Below are positions 43,750-52,620 of a stretch of DNA of 64,000 nucleotides, in pieces. The stretch is from Conexibacter stalactiti (GTDB lineage: Bacteria > Actinomycetota > Thermoleophilia > Solirubrobacterales > Solirubrobacteraceae). The notes under the pieces are model-generated. The model was not told where the DNA came from. It made no database searches and saw only the letters and a list, made by a program, of their open reading frames with translations. The stretch lies in the NCBI RefSeq assembly GCF_035967765.1, contig NZ_JAYWIT010000009.1. One strand, 5' to 3'. A program made the translations under genes and the position numbers. Every line of letters starts with the position of its first letter. Position 1 is the stretch's first letter.

Positions 43750-44852
43750 TGGCCGCCACCGACGCGCGCACCGGCCGTGAGGACCGCATCCTCGACATCA
43801 TCGCGACGGCGCGCGCGAAGCGGCCGAAGTTCCGCGACGAGCGCATCACGATGGCCCACGGCGCCGGCGGCAAAGCGACCGCGGCGCTGATCGAGGGGCT
43901 GCTCGTGCCGGCCTTCGCCTCGCCCGCGCTCGACGAGCTGGCCGACGCCGGCGCGCTCGCGGTCGACGGCGCCCAGCTCGCGCTCACGACCGACAGCTTC
44001 GTCGTCAAGCCGATCCGCTTCCCCGGCGGCTCGATCGGCGAGCTGGCCGTCAACGGCACCGTCAACGACCTCGCGGTCGCGGGCGCCCGTCCGCTCGCGC
44101 TGACGCTCTCGCTGATCCTCGAGGAGGGGCTCGACACGGGCGTGCTGCGCGCGGAGGTCGACGCGATCGCGTCGGCCGCACGCGCCGCCGGCGTCGAGAT
44201 CGTCGCGGGCGACACGAAGGTCGTCGAGCGCGGCCATGCCGATCAGCTCTACATCTGCACGACCGGCGTCGGGCGTCGCGACCCCCGTGCGCGCCTGTCG
44301 CCGGCCGCGCTGCGCCCCGGCGACCGCGTGCTCGTCTCCGGTCCGATCGGCGAGCACGGCACCGCGATCATGCTGGCGCGCGGCGAGTTCGACCTCGGCG
44401 CGACGGTGGAGTCCGACACGCGCCCGCTGTGGCCGGCGGTCGACGCATTGCTGGACGCGGCCGGACCCGGCCTGCGCTGCCTGCGCGACGCGACCCGCGG
44501 CGGCGTCGCCTCGGTGCTCAACGAGCTGGCGCGCGCCTCCGGCGTGGCACTGCTCGTGCACGAGCGCGCGGTGCCGGTCAACCCCGTCGTGACCGGCGCG
44601 GCGGAGCTGCTCGGGATCGACCCCATGCACGTCGCCAACGAGGGCGTCTTCGTCGCCGTCGTGGCTGCGGAGCAGGCCGGCGCCGCGCTCGCCGCGCTGC
44701 GCGGCGCCGGCGACGGCGAGACGTTCGCGCGCGCCGCCGAGATCGGCGAGGTGAAGACCGAGCCGCCCGCGCTGGTGCTGGTCGAGACGGCCTTCGGCGG
44801 CAAGCGCGTGATGGATCAGCTCGTAGGCGATCCGCTGCCGCGGATCTGTTGA
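43749..44852 (+). CDS. hypE: Hydrogenase maturation protein HypE (carbamoyl dehydratase)
   Basis: 367 residues. The PurM-like fold is seen in MAHGAGGKATAALIEGLLVPAF, GGSIGELAVNGTVNDLAVAGARPLALTLSLILEEGL and VAGDTKVVERG. The C-terminus is PRIC, ending in the cysteine that accepts the carbamoyl group from HypF and is dehydrated with ATP to thiocyanate. About 30 extra N-terminal residues precede the normal start region, the common actinobacterial form. One-base overlap with hypD; 12 bases before the small subunit. Confidence 0.96.
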   Translation: MAATDARTGREDRILDIIATARAKRPKFRDERITMAHGAGGKATAALIEGLLVPAFASPALDELADAGALAVDGAQLALTTDSFVVKPIRFPGGSIGELAVNGTVNDLAVAGARPLALTLSLILEEGLDTGVLRAEVDAIASAARAAGVEIVAGDTKVVERGHADQLYICTTGVGRRDPRARLSPAALRPGDRVLVSGPIGEHGTAIMLARGEFDLGATVESDTRPLWPAVDALLDAAGPGLRCLRDATRGGVASVLNELARASGVALLVHERAVPVNPVVTGAAELLGIDPMHVANEGVFVAVVAAEQAGAALAALRGAGDGETFARAAEIGEVKTEPPALVLVETAFGGKRVMDQLVGDPLPRIC

Positions 44853-44864
44853 GAGGAGCAGGAG

Positions 44865-45926
44865 ATGGCAGCGACAGAGTTCGTGCCCGGTCAGGCCAGA
44901 ACGGAGGCGGTCACCGCCCACGTGTTGTGGATGACGGTCGGGCTCTCCTGCGAGGGCGATTCGGTCGCGATGACGTCGGCGACCAGCCCGAGCCTCGAGG
45001 ACATCATCACCGGCGCGATCCCCGGCATGCCGAGAGTCGTCGTCCACAACCAGGTGCTCGCGTACGAGTACGGGCAGGAGTACGTCCAGGCGTGGTTCGA
45101 CGCCGAGGCCGGCAGACTGGACCCGTTCGTCTTGATCATCGAGGGCTCCCTCGGCAACGAGAAGATCAACGGCGACGGCTACTGGACCGGCTTCGGCGTC
45201 AACCCGTCCAACGGGCAGCCGATCACGACCAACGAGTGGGTCGACCGGCTCGCGCCGAAGGCGGCGGCGGTCGTCGCCGTCGGCACCTGCGCGACCTACG
45301 GCGGCATCCCGGCGATGCGCAACAACCCGACAGGCGCGATGGGCGTGCGCGACTACCTCGGCCGCAACTGGACCTCGAAGGCCGGCATCCCGATCGTCAA
45401 CATTCCCGGCTGCCCGGCGCAGCCGGACAACATGACCGAGACGCTGATGTACCTCGTCTTCGCGCTCGCCGGGATGGCGCCGCTGCCGGAGCTCGACGAC
45501 CAGGGCCGGCCGACGTGGCTGTTCGGGCGCACCGTGCACGAGAGCTGCAACCGCGCCGCCTTCTACGAGCAGGGCGACTTCGCGACCGAGTACGGCTCCG
45601 ACCACCGCTGCCTCGTCAAGCTCGGCTGCAAGGGCCCGGTCGTCAAGTGCAATGTGCCGCTGCGCGGCTGGCAGAGCGGGATCGGCGGCTGCCCCAACGT
45701 CGGCGGCATCTGCATGGCGTGCACGATGCCGGGCTTCCCCGACAAGTACATGCCGTTCATGGACGAGGACAGAATGGGCGGGATCTCCGCCGCGATCTCC
45801 AGATTCACCTACGGCCCGCTGCTGCGCTGGGGCCGTCACCTCAACATCAGACGCAAGTACGACAGAGAGCCCGAGTGGCGGCACAGCCGCGCTGAATTGA
45901 CGACCGGCTACGCGAAGCGCTGGTAG
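44865..45926 (+). CDS. hhyS: [NiFe]-hydrogenase group 1h small subunit
   Basis: 353 residues from ATG 44865 behind GGAGCAGGAG. No twin-arginine signal is present, as in group 1h/5 enzymes. LWMTVGLSCEGDSVAMT holds the proximal cluster region, where the usual CxxC is Cys29-Glu-Gly-Asp32; the Asp replaces a cysteine ligand, the feature described for oxygen-insensitive high-affinity actinobacterial-type hydrogenases. Further cluster cysteines are in VGTCATYGG, NIPGCPAQPDN, VHESCNRAAF and GGCPNVGGICMACTMPGFPDKYMPF. The C-terminus lacks a membrane helix. It carries electrons from the NiFe site toward quinone. Also called hucS in mycobacteria. Confidence 0.95.
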   Translation: MAATEFVPGQARTEAVTAHVLWMTVGLSCEGDSVAMTSATSPSLEDIITGAIPGMPRVVVHNQVLAYEYGQEYVQAWFDAEAGRLDPFVLIIEGSLGNEKINGDGYWTGFGVNPSNGQPITTNEWVDRLAPKAAAVVAVGTCATYGGIPAMRNNPTGAMGVRDYLGRNWTSKAGIPIVNIPGCPAQPDNMTETLMYLVFALAGMAPLPELDDQGRPTWLFGRTVHESCNRAAFYEQGDFATEYGSDHRCLVKLGCKGPVVKCNVPLRGWQSGIGGCPNVGGICMACTMPGFPDKYMPFMDEDRMGGISAAISRFTYGPLLRWGRHLNIRRKYDREPEWRHSRAELTTGYAKRW

Positions 45927-45937
45927 AGGAGCACGAG

Positions 45938-47716
45938 ATGGCAACCGTCGAGGTACCAGGCCAGCAGAGAGTCGTCGTCAAAGAGATGTCGTGGGACCCG
46001 ATCACCCGCATCGTCGGGTCGCTCGGGATCCACACGGAGATCGACTTCACCAACCAGCAGGTGCTCAGATGCTGGAGCACGTCGATGATCTTCCGCGGCT
46101 TCGACATCTTCATGAAGGGGATCGACCCGCGCGACGCGCACTTCATCACCAGCCGCATCTGCGGCATCTGCGGTGACAACCACTGCACCTGCTCGTGCCT
46201 CAATCAGAACATGGCGTACAGCGTCAAGCCGCCGAAGCTCGGCGACTACGCCTTCAACCTCGCCGAGTCGGCCGACTTCATGTTCGACCACGCGATCTAC
46301 AACGACTGCATGGCGAACGTCGACTACTCCGAGCAGATGGTGAAGGAGACGAACCCCGGCGTGCTGGCGAAAGCGGAGAGAACGCGCGCGCCGCACAGTG
46401 ACGTGCACGGCTACAGAACGATCGCCGACATCATGCGCGCGCTCAACGCGTTCACCGGTGACTTCTACCTGGAGACGCTGCAGGTGGCGCGCTACACGCG
46501 CGAGATGTACTGCCTCTTCGGCGGGCGCCACACGCACCCGTCGACGATCCTGCCGGGCGGCTGCAGCGCCGACATCACCCATCAGACGCTGACCGACTAC
46601 TACGTGCGGCTGATGCGCTACGTCGACTACTGCAAGCGCAGCATCCCGATGCACGACGACCTCTACGACTTCTTCTACGCGGCGCTGCCCGGCTACGAGC
46701 AGGTCGGCTACCGCGACACCGACCTGATCTGCTGGGGCTGCTTCGACGACCCCGATTACGTCGACTACGACTACCGCCACATGACCGAGTGGGGCCGGCG
46801 CCGTTACGTCACTCCCGGGCTCGTCTTCAAGGGCGAGCTGATCACGACCGACCTCGTCGAGATCAACCTCGCGATCCGGATCCTGCTCGGCTCCTCCTAC
46901 TTCGACGACTGGACCAACGAGGAGACGTTCGTCAGCCGCGACCCGCTCGGCAACGCGGTCGACAAGCGCCACCCGTGGAACAAGGTGACGCTGCCGAAGC
47001 CGCAGGCGCGCGACTTCACCGACAAGTACTCGTGGGTCGCCTCGCCGCGGATGCTCGACAGACGCGACGGCTCGTTCGTCGCCAGCGACACCGGCGGCGG
47101 GCCGTTCGCGCGCCAGTGGGTGACGGCGAAGGCCGGCCTCGTCGACTTCGGATACCTGAAGGCGACCGGCCACAGCCTCCAGATGCTGCTGCCGAAGACG
47201 GGCTTCATGCCGGAGATGGAGCTGGAGTGGAGAATCCCGCAGTGGTCCAACGCGATCGAGCGCCAGCGGGCCCGCAGTTACCACCAGGCCTACTCGGCGC
47301 TCGTCGGGCTGCACTGCCTCGAGAAGGCGCTGGAGGAGGTGCGCGCCGGGCGCACGAAGAGCTGGGCCGAGTTCACCGTGCCGGAGGAGACGATCAGCGT
47401 CGGCTTCCACGAGGCGGCGCGCGGCGTGCTCTCCCACCACATGGTCATCCGCGAGGGCAAGATCGCCAACTACCAGCCGTACCCGCCGACGCCGTGGAAC
47501 GCGAACCCGCGCGACACGCACGGCACGCCGGGACCGTACGAGGACGCGGTCCAGAACTCGCCGATCTTCGAGGAGAACGGGCCGGAGAGATTCAAGGGAA
47601 TCGACGTGATGCGCGCCGTCCACAGCTTCGACCCCTGCCTGCCCTGCGGCGTGCACATGTACGGCGGCACCGGAAAGGTCCGCAAGGTGGTGCACACGCC
47701 GACCGGGATGGCATGA
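45938..47716 (+). CDS. hhyL: [NiFe]-hydrogenase group 1h large subunit
   Basis: 592 residues. The NiFe centre ligands are in RICGICGDNHC (Cys75, Cys78) and DPCLPCGVH (Cys567, Cys570; His573). After His573 a 19-residue tail (MYGGTGKVRKVVHTPTGMA) should be removed by the endopeptidase encoded at 51054-51569 once nickel is inserted. The sequence has group 1h markers such as CTCSCLNQNMAYSV after L1 and several aromatic-rich surface regions (DPDYVDYDYRHMTEWG). Together with the small subunit it oxidises H2, probably at atmospheric concentration. Eleven bases after hhyS. Confidence 0.96.
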   Translation: MATVEVPGQQRVVVKEMSWDPITRIVGSLGIHTEIDFTNQQVLRCWSTSMIFRGFDIFMKGIDPRDAHFITSRICGICGDNHCTCSCLNQNMAYSVKPPKLGDYAFNLAESADFMFDHAIYNDCMANVDYSEQMVKETNPGVLAKAERTRAPHSDVHGYRTIADIMRALNAFTGDFYLETLQVARYTREMYCLFGGRHTHPSTILPGGCSADITHQTLTDYYVRLMRYVDYCKRSIPMHDDLYDFFYAALPGYEQVGYRDTDLICWGCFDDPDYVDYDYRHMTEWGRRRYVTPGLVFKGELITTDLVEINLAIRILLGSSYFDDWTNEETFVSRDPLGNAVDKRHPWNKVTLPKPQARDFTDKYSWVASPRMLDRRDGSFVASDTGGGPFARQWVTAKAGLVDFGYLKATGHSLQMLLPKTGFMPEMELEWRIPQWSNAIERQRARSYHQAYSALVGLHCLEKALEEVRAGRTKSWAEFTVPEETISVGFHEAARGVLSHHMVIREGKIANYQPYPPTPWNANPRDTHGTPGPYEDAVQNSPIFEENGPERFKGIDVMRAVHSFDPCLPCGVHMYGGTGKVRKVVHTPTGMA

Positions 47717-47720
47717 GGCG

Positions 47721-49157
47721 ATGGCCGTCTCAGCGGGCAGCGAGCAGGCGCTCGCCGAGCGCGTGCAGGAGCTGACGGCGCGGCTGGAGGAGCTCGAGGA
47801 CCCGGCCGCGCGCGACCGCGGGCGGGAGCTGGCGGCCGCGGTCGCCGCGCTCTACGGCGACGGGCTGGAGCGGATCTTCGCCGTGCTCGGCGACGACGAG
47901 CTGTCGCTGGCGGCCGCGCGCGAGCGGCTGCTGGAGGACGGCGTCGTCGCGAGCCTGCTGCTGCTGCACGGCCTCTACCCCATCGCGCTGGAGCAGCGCG
48001 TCGCGGAGGCGCTGGACAGCGTCCGCCCCTACCTCGAATCGCACGGCGGCGGGATCGAGCTGCTGGCGCTGGAGGAGGGCGTCGCGCGGCTGCGGCTGCG
48101 CGGCTCCTGCGACGGCTGCGCCGCCTCCGCGGCGACGCTCGAGGCCGCCGTCGAGCATGCGCTGCAGGCGGCGGCGCCCGACCTGCTGGGGATCGACGTG
48201 GAGGGCGCGGTGGCGCCGGCACCGGCCCGACCGCCGGCCGGCTCGCCAGCGTGGCGCGCGCTCGACGCCGCCGCGCAGGTGCCGCGCGGCGCGCTGGCGC
48301 TGGTCGCCGACGGGCTCGTCGTCGCCAACGTCGCCGGCACGCTGCTCGCCTACCGCGACGCCTGCGCCGCCTGCGGCGAGCCGCTGCACGGCGGGATGCT
48401 GGTCGGCGGCACGCTCACCTGCGTCGCCTGCGGCTGCTCCTACGACCTGCCGCGCGCCGGCCGCAGCCGCGACGGCGACGCGCTTCAGCTCGCCCCGGTG
48501 CCGCTGCTGCGCGGCGGCGGGACCGTCAAGGTCGCGTTCGAGGGCGCGGCGTCGGAGGCGCCGGGCGGCGCGCGGGCGGAGGGGCGCGGCGCGAAGGAGG
48601 AGGCCCGCTGCGGCCTCTGCCCCTCCGGTCTCAGCGACGGCCACCGCCATCTGCTGCACCTCTACGAGCGGCGGATCGTCTGCGTCTGCGAGACCTGCTG
48701 GTCGCTGCACTCCGGCGACGAGGAGTACCGCCCGGCCGGCGTGCGGACGCTGTGGCTCGACGACTTCGAGCTGCCCGACGAGCTGTGGGCGGCGCTGCAG
48801 ATCCCGATCGGGCTGGCGTTCGCGATGCGCTCGAGCATGACCGGCCAGGTCGTCGCGCTCTACCCCAGCCCCGCCGGCGCGACCGAGGCCGAGGTCGACC
48901 TGCTGTCGTGGGCGGCGATCGAGGCCGTCAACCCGGTGCTGCAGCGGCTGGAGCCCGACGCCGAGGCGCTCGTCGTCAACCGCCTCCCGGGTGCGGGCGG
49001 CGGCGACGGCGGCCAGTACGCGATCGCGCCGATCGACGACTGCTACCGGCTCGTCGGGCTGATCAAGTCGCGCTGGCAGGGCATCTCCGGCGGCGACGCG
49101 ATCGACGACGCCGTGCGCGAGTTCTTCGCTGGTCTCCGGGAGCGGGCGGCGGCATGA
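47721..49157 (+). CDS. NifU - Rieske-like - DUF5947 fusion protein of the hydrogenase operon
   Basis: 478 residues with three parts. Residues 92-160 match the NifU C-terminal (Nfu) domain, VRPYLESHGGGIELLALEEG...RGSCDGCAASAATL, with CxxC at 130/133. Residues 190-250 form a Rieske-like or rubredoxin-like domain, in which CAACGEPLH...TCVACGCSYDL gives Cys215, 218, 234 and 237; the usual Rieske histidine pattern is absent or altered. Residues 297-478 (CGLCPSGLSDGHRHLLHLYERRIVCVCETCWSLH...) match DUF5947. In mycobacterial Huc operons comparable proteins are separate. Likely roles are iron-sulfur delivery to the hydrogenase or electron relay. Four bases after hhyL. Confidence 0.8.
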   Translation: MAVSAGSEQALAERVQELTARLEELEDPAARDRGRELAAAVAALYGDGLERIFAVLGDDELSLAAARERLLEDGVVASLLLLHGLYPIALEQRVAEALDSVRPYLESHGGGIELLALEEGVARLRLRGSCDGCAASAATLEAAVEHALQAAAPDLLGIDVEGAVAPAPARPPAGSPAWRALDAAAQVPRGALALVADGLVVANVAGTLLAYRDACAACGEPLHGGMLVGGTLTCVACGCSYDLPRAGRSRDGDALQLAPVPLLRGGGTVKVAFEGAASEAPGGARAEGRGAKEEARCGLCPSGLSDGHRHLLHLYERRIVCVCETCWSLHSGDEEYRPAGVRTLWLDDFELPDELWAALQIPIGLAFAMRSSMTGQVVALYPSPAGATEAEVDLLSWAAIEAVNPVLQRLEPDAEALVVNRLPGAGGGDGGQYAIAPIDDCYRLVGLIKSRWQGISGGDAIDDAVREFFAGLRERAAA

Positions 49158-49837
49158 GCCTCGACGTCGACCGCCCCCGCCCCGTCCCGAAGGCGCGCCT
49201 GCACGACCCCGTCTTCAGCGTGCTCGACGTCGAGCACGTCGCGCACGCGCTGGCGCCGACGCTGCGCTTCCAGCTGCACGTCAGCGACCCCGACGGCCGC
49301 GCCGTTCACACGATCGCTCTCTCGACCCAGATCCAGGTCGACCCCGCCCGCCGCGGCTACGACGACGCGACGCGCGCGCGGCTGGCCGAGCTGTTCGGCG
49401 CGCCCGAGCGCTGGGGCGCGACGACGCACAGCTTCCAATGGGCGCGCGTCGACGCGCTCGTGCCCGGATTCACCGGCGCGACCTCGTTCGCACTCGAGCT
49501 GCCCTGCACCTACGACCTCGAGGTCGCCGCCAGCAAGTACTTCTACTCGCTGCCCGACGGCGACGTGCCGCTGTCGTTCCACTTCTCCGGCCTGGTGCTC
49601 TATCGCGACGGCGGCGACCTGCTGAAGGTCGCCGCCGTCCCCTGGGCCTGTTCGGCGCGCTGGTCGATGCCGGTCGCGGCGTGGCGCGCCGCGATCGACG
49701 CCTGCTACCCCGGCGGCGGCTGGGTGCGGCTCTCGCACGAGACGCTCGACGCGCTTCAGCTGCGCAAGGCGCAGCGCGGCGACCACTCCTTCGACGCGAC
49801 GGTGCGGGAGCTGCTCGACGGCGAGGAGGCGCCATGA
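49154..49837 (+). CDS. DUF6084-like hydrogenase-associated protein
   Basis: 227 residues, ATGA overlap on both sides. It opens VPKARLHDPVFSVLDVEHVAHALAPTLRFQLHVSD and continues RAVHTIALSTQIQVDPARRGYDD, WGATTHSFQWARVDALVPGFTGATSFALELPCTYDLEVAASKYFYSLPDGDVPLSFHFSG. It has a beta-rich pattern resembling a C2-like or immunoglobulin-like sandwich. Proteins of this kind are found next to group 1h hydrogenases and are annotated DUF6084. Function unproven; a role in complex assembly or membrane docking is possible. Confidence 0.75.
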   Translation: MSLDVDRPRPVPKARLHDPVFSVLDVEHVAHALAPTLRFQLHVSDPDGRAVHTIALSTQIQVDPARRGYDDATRARLAELFGAPERWGATTHSFQWARVDALVPGFTGATSFALELPCTYDLEVAASKYFYSLPDGDVPLSFHFSGLVLYRDGGDLLKVAAVPWACSARWSMPVAAWRAAIDACYPGGGWVRLSHETLDALQLRKAQRGDHSFDATVRELLDGEEAP

Positions 49838-51057
49838 CCGCCGCGCTCGACGAGCTGCTGAGAACGCTGCTGTGGGAGGGCTACGCGCTCTATCCCTACA
49901 CGCCCGGCGCGACCAAGAACGCGACGCCGACGCCGTTCGGGATCGTCTACCCGCCCGTCTACGCGGCCGGCTCGCCGACGACCTTCTCGCGCATCCGCAT
50001 GCAGGGGATCGTCGAGGGAGGCGCGGCGGCGTCGGTGGCGCTGGAGCTGCGCTTCATGCAGTCGGCCGGCGCGCGCCACGAGGCGGTCGAGCGGCGCGTG
50101 ACGCTGCCGGCGACGGCGCTGGAGGCGCTTGACGGCGACGGTGTCGAGACGGGCTTCGCGTTCGGCGCGACCGCCGGCGCCAGCGCCGAGGAGGCCGGGG
50201 CCTCAGGCGCGCTGCGCGGCCGGGTGCGCATGAGCGCGCAGCGGTTCGACGACCTGCTCACGCGTGTCACGCTCGACGTCGCCAACGAGAGCGACGCGCC
50301 GCCCGGCCTCGACCGCGCGGCCGCGCTCGCGCACAGCCTGCTCTCCACCCACCTGCTCGCGCAGGTCGCGCACGGCCGCTTCCACTCGCCGGTCGCGCCG
50401 CCCGAACATGCCGCCGCGGCGGTGATGGCGTGCGCGGCCGTCAACACCTTCCCGGTGCTCGCGGGCGAGCACGACGAGGCGCTGCTGGGCGCCGCGATCG
50501 CCCTGCCCGACCATCCCCAGCTCGCGCCCGAGAGCCGCGGCGACCTGTTCGACGCGACCGAGATCGAGGAGGCGCTGCTGCTGCACGTGCTCGCGCTCAG
50601 CGACGGCGAGCGCGAGCAGATCGCCGCCCACGACCCGGCGGTGCGGGCGATGCTGAGACGGGCCGTCGCCGCGACGCCCGCCCAGATCGCGGCGCTGCAC
50701 GGCCGCGTGACGGTGCGCGACCCGGCGCCCGCCGCGCCGCCGCCGCGGCCACCCGGAGCGCCCCCGCGCGACGGCCAGGCCGGCGAGTCCGAGGCGGTCG
50801 TCGACGGCGTCGCCTACCGCCCCGGCGCGCGCGTGCGGCTGCGCGTCGGCGCCGCCGGCGCGACCAGCGCGACCGCCCACGACCACCTGCTCGCGGGCCG
50901 TGCCGCGACCGTCGAACGGGTCTTCGTCGACTACGACGACGCCGTCCACCTCGGCGTCACGCTCGACGACGACCCCGGCCGCGAGCTGATGCGCGACGTC
51001 GGCCGCTACCTCTACTTCAGACCATCCGACGTCGAGCTGGTGGAGGAGGCGCGATGA
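49834..51057 (+). CDS. Hydrogenase-associated conserved protein of unknown function
   Basis: 407 residues. The N-terminus (LDELLRTLLWEGYALYPYTPGATKNATPTPFGIVYPPVYAAG) is distinctive. The middle is beta-rich with VRMSAQRFDDLLTRVTLDVANESD, followed by ALAHSLLSTHLLAQVAHGRFHSPVAPPEHA. A Pro-rich hinge (PAAPPPRPPGAPP) leads to a C-terminal SH3-like domain, AYRPGARVRLRV...AGRAATVERVFVDYDDAVHLGVTLDDDPG, seen also in nitrile hydratase beta-type barrels. No catalytic motif is evident. Overlaps both neighbours by 4 bases, so it is expressed stoichiometrically with the hydrogenase set. Confidence 0.7.
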   Translation: MTAALDELLRTLLWEGYALYPYTPGATKNATPTPFGIVYPPVYAAGSPTTFSRIRMQGIVEGGAAASVALELRFMQSAGARHEAVERRVTLPATALEALDGDGVETGFAFGATAGASAEEAGASGALRGRVRMSAQRFDDLLTRVTLDVANESDAPPGLDRAAALAHSLLSTHLLAQVAHGRFHSPVAPPEHAAAAVMACAAVNTFPVLAGEHDEALLGAAIALPDHPQLAPESRGDLFDATEIEEALLLHVLALSDGEREQIAAHDPAVRAMLRRAVAATPAQIAALHGRVTVRDPAPAAPPPRPPGAPPRDGQAGESEAVVDGVAYRPGARVRLRVGAAGATSATAHDHLLAGRAATVERVFVDYDDAVHLGVTLDDDPGRELMRDVGRYLYFRPSDVELVEEAR

Positions 51058-51569
51058 GCACGCGGACGTTCGAGAAGCAGATCCTCGTCGCCGGCGTCGG
51101 CAACGCGTGGCTGCGCGACGACGCCTTCGGCGGCGAGGCGGCGCGCCGGCTGGAGCGCGACGGCGTCCCCTCCGGCGTGACGGTGATGGACTTCGGCACC
51201 AGCGGCCTCGACCTCGCCTACGAGGTGATGCGCGGCTATGACGCACTGATCCTGCTCGACGCCAGCCGCCAGGGCGAGCGGCCCGGGACGCTGTTCGTGA
51301 TCGAGCCGCAGCGCGACCAGTTCGCCGGCGCACTCGAGGACGGAGAGGCGATCGACCCGCACGCGATGGATCCGCACACGGTGCTGCGCTTCGTCAGCGC
51401 GACCGGCGGCTGGCCCGGCAAGGTCGTCGTGATCGGCTGCGAGCCGGGCGAGGTCGACGACGTCGGGCTGGGCCTCACGCCGGCCGTCGAGGCCGCCGTC
51501 GAGCGGGCGCTGACGCTCGTGCGCGAGACGATCGCGACGCTGCGCACCGACGCCGCCTACGGAGGCTGA
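51054..51569 (+). CDS. Hydrogenase maturation endopeptidase (HyaD/HybD family)
   Basis: 171 residues. VAGVGNAWLRDDAFGGEAARRLE is the N-terminal signature, with an acidic pair where nickel-sensing Glu16 of HybD lies. LILLDASRQG supplies the second ligand (Asp62 equivalent) and DPHTVLRF the His (His93 equivalent). It should cut after His573 of the large subunit, releasing the 19-residue tail when nickel is in place. ATGA overlap with the upstream gene; 2 bases before hypA. Confidence 0.92.
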   Translation: MSTRTFEKQILVAGVGNAWLRDDAFGGEAARRLERDGVPSGVTVMDFGTSGLDLAYEVMRGYDALILLDASRQGERPGTLFVIEPQRDQFAGALEDGEAIDPHAMDPHTVLRFVSATGGWPGKVVVIGCEPGEVDDVGLGLTPAVEAAVERALTLVRETIATLRTDAAYGG

Positions 51570-51571
51570 CC

Positions 51572-51922
51572 GTGCACGAGCTGTCGATCGGCAGCGCCGT
51601 CCTCGACACGGTCGTGCGCCACGCCGCCGGCCGCCGCGTGGAGGTCGTCTACCTGCGCGTCGGAGCGCTGCGCCAGGTCGTGCCCGAGTCGCTCGCGTTC
51701 TGGTTCGGCCTGCTCGCGCGCGAGACCGTCTGCGAGGGGGCGCGGCTGGAGCAGGAGCTGGTCCCGGCGCGGCTGCGCTGCGACGGCTGCGCGACGGCGT
51801 GGGCGGCGGAGGTGCCGGCCTTCCGCTGCCCGGCCTGCGGCGGCGCGGCCGTCGCCGTCGAGCAGGGTGAGGAGCTGGAAGTGGAGTCGATCGACGTTCA
51901 GGAGGCACGATGCACCGCGTGA
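51572..51922 (+). CDS. hypA: Hydrogenase nickel-insertion protein HypA
   Basis: 116 residues from GTG 51572. MHELSIGSAVLDTV contains the nickel-binding His2 and Glu3. The structural zinc site is formed by CDGC and CPAC pairs. The middle AVVPESL-type run (GALRQVVPESLAFWFGLLARET) is typical. HypA passes nickel to the large subunit with HypB. It overlaps hypB by 13 bases. Confidence 0.95.
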   Translation: MHELSIGSAVLDTVVRHAAGRRVEVVYLRVGALRQVVPESLAFWFGLLARETVCEGARLEQELVPARLRCDGCATAWAAEVPAFRCPACGGAAVAVEQGEELEVESIDVQEARCTA

Positions 51923-52620
51923 GGGTCCGGGTCGTCGAAGACGCGCTCGACGCCAACAACACGATCGCGCGCGCCAACCGCGCCGACTTCGACCGCGCCG
52001 GCGTGACGGTCGTGAACCTGATGAGCGCTCCCGGCGCAGGCAAGACGACGCTGCTGGAACGCGCGCTCGCCGACGGTCTCCCGGGTGGCGTGCGCGCCGG
52101 CGTGCTGGAGGGCGACGTGCAGGGCTCGCTCGACGCCGACCGGCTCGCCGCCCTGCACGTGCCGGTCGTGCAGCTCAACACCGGCGGCGGCTTCGGCGGC
52201 GAGTGCCACCTCGACGCGAACATGATCCGCACCGCCCTGCCGGCGCTGCCGCTGGAGCAGCTGGACCTGCTGATCGTCGAGAACGTCGGCAACCTCGTCT
52301 GCCCGGCCGAGTTCCGCATCGGCGAGGACGCGCGGATCATGGTCTCGTCGGTCGCCGAGGGCGACGACAAGCCGCTCAAGTACCCGCTGATGTTCCGCGC
52401 CTGCGAGCTGGTCGTCGTCAACAAGGTCGACCTGCTCGACCACGTCGACTTCGACCTCGACCGCTTCCTCTACCACCTCGACGCGGTCCATCCCGGCGTC
52501 GCCCATCTGTGCACGAGCGCGCGCAGCGGCGACGGCGTCGAGGCGCTGCGCGACTGGCTGGCGGCGCTGCCGGCGCGGCGTGCGGAGCGCGCCCAGCGCG
52601 CGGCGGAGGCGGCCGTGTGA
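51910..52620 (+). CDS. hypB: Hydrogenase nickel GTPase HypB
   Basis: 236 residues. SAPGAGKTTLLERAL is the P-loop; GDVQGSLDADRL, NTGGGFGGECHLDANMI (metal site with Cys and His), IVENVGNLVCPAEFRIGEDARIMV and NKVDLL are HypB hallmarks. It lacks the His-rich nickel-storage stretch and the N-terminal CxxxxC of E. coli HypB, so it probably only inserts and does not store nickel. Its stop overlaps the next start. Confidence 0.95.
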   Translation: MHRVRVRVVEDALDANNTIARANRADFDRAGVTVVNLMSAPGAGKTTLLERALADGLPGGVRAGVLEGDVQGSLDADRLAALHVPVVQLNTGGGFGGECHLDANMIRTALPALPLEQLDLLIVENVGNLVCPAEFRIGEDARIMVSSVAEGDDKPLKYPLMFRACELVVVNKVDLLDHVDFDLDRFLYHLDAVHPGVAHLCTSARSGDGVEALRDWLAALPARRAERAQRAAEAAV

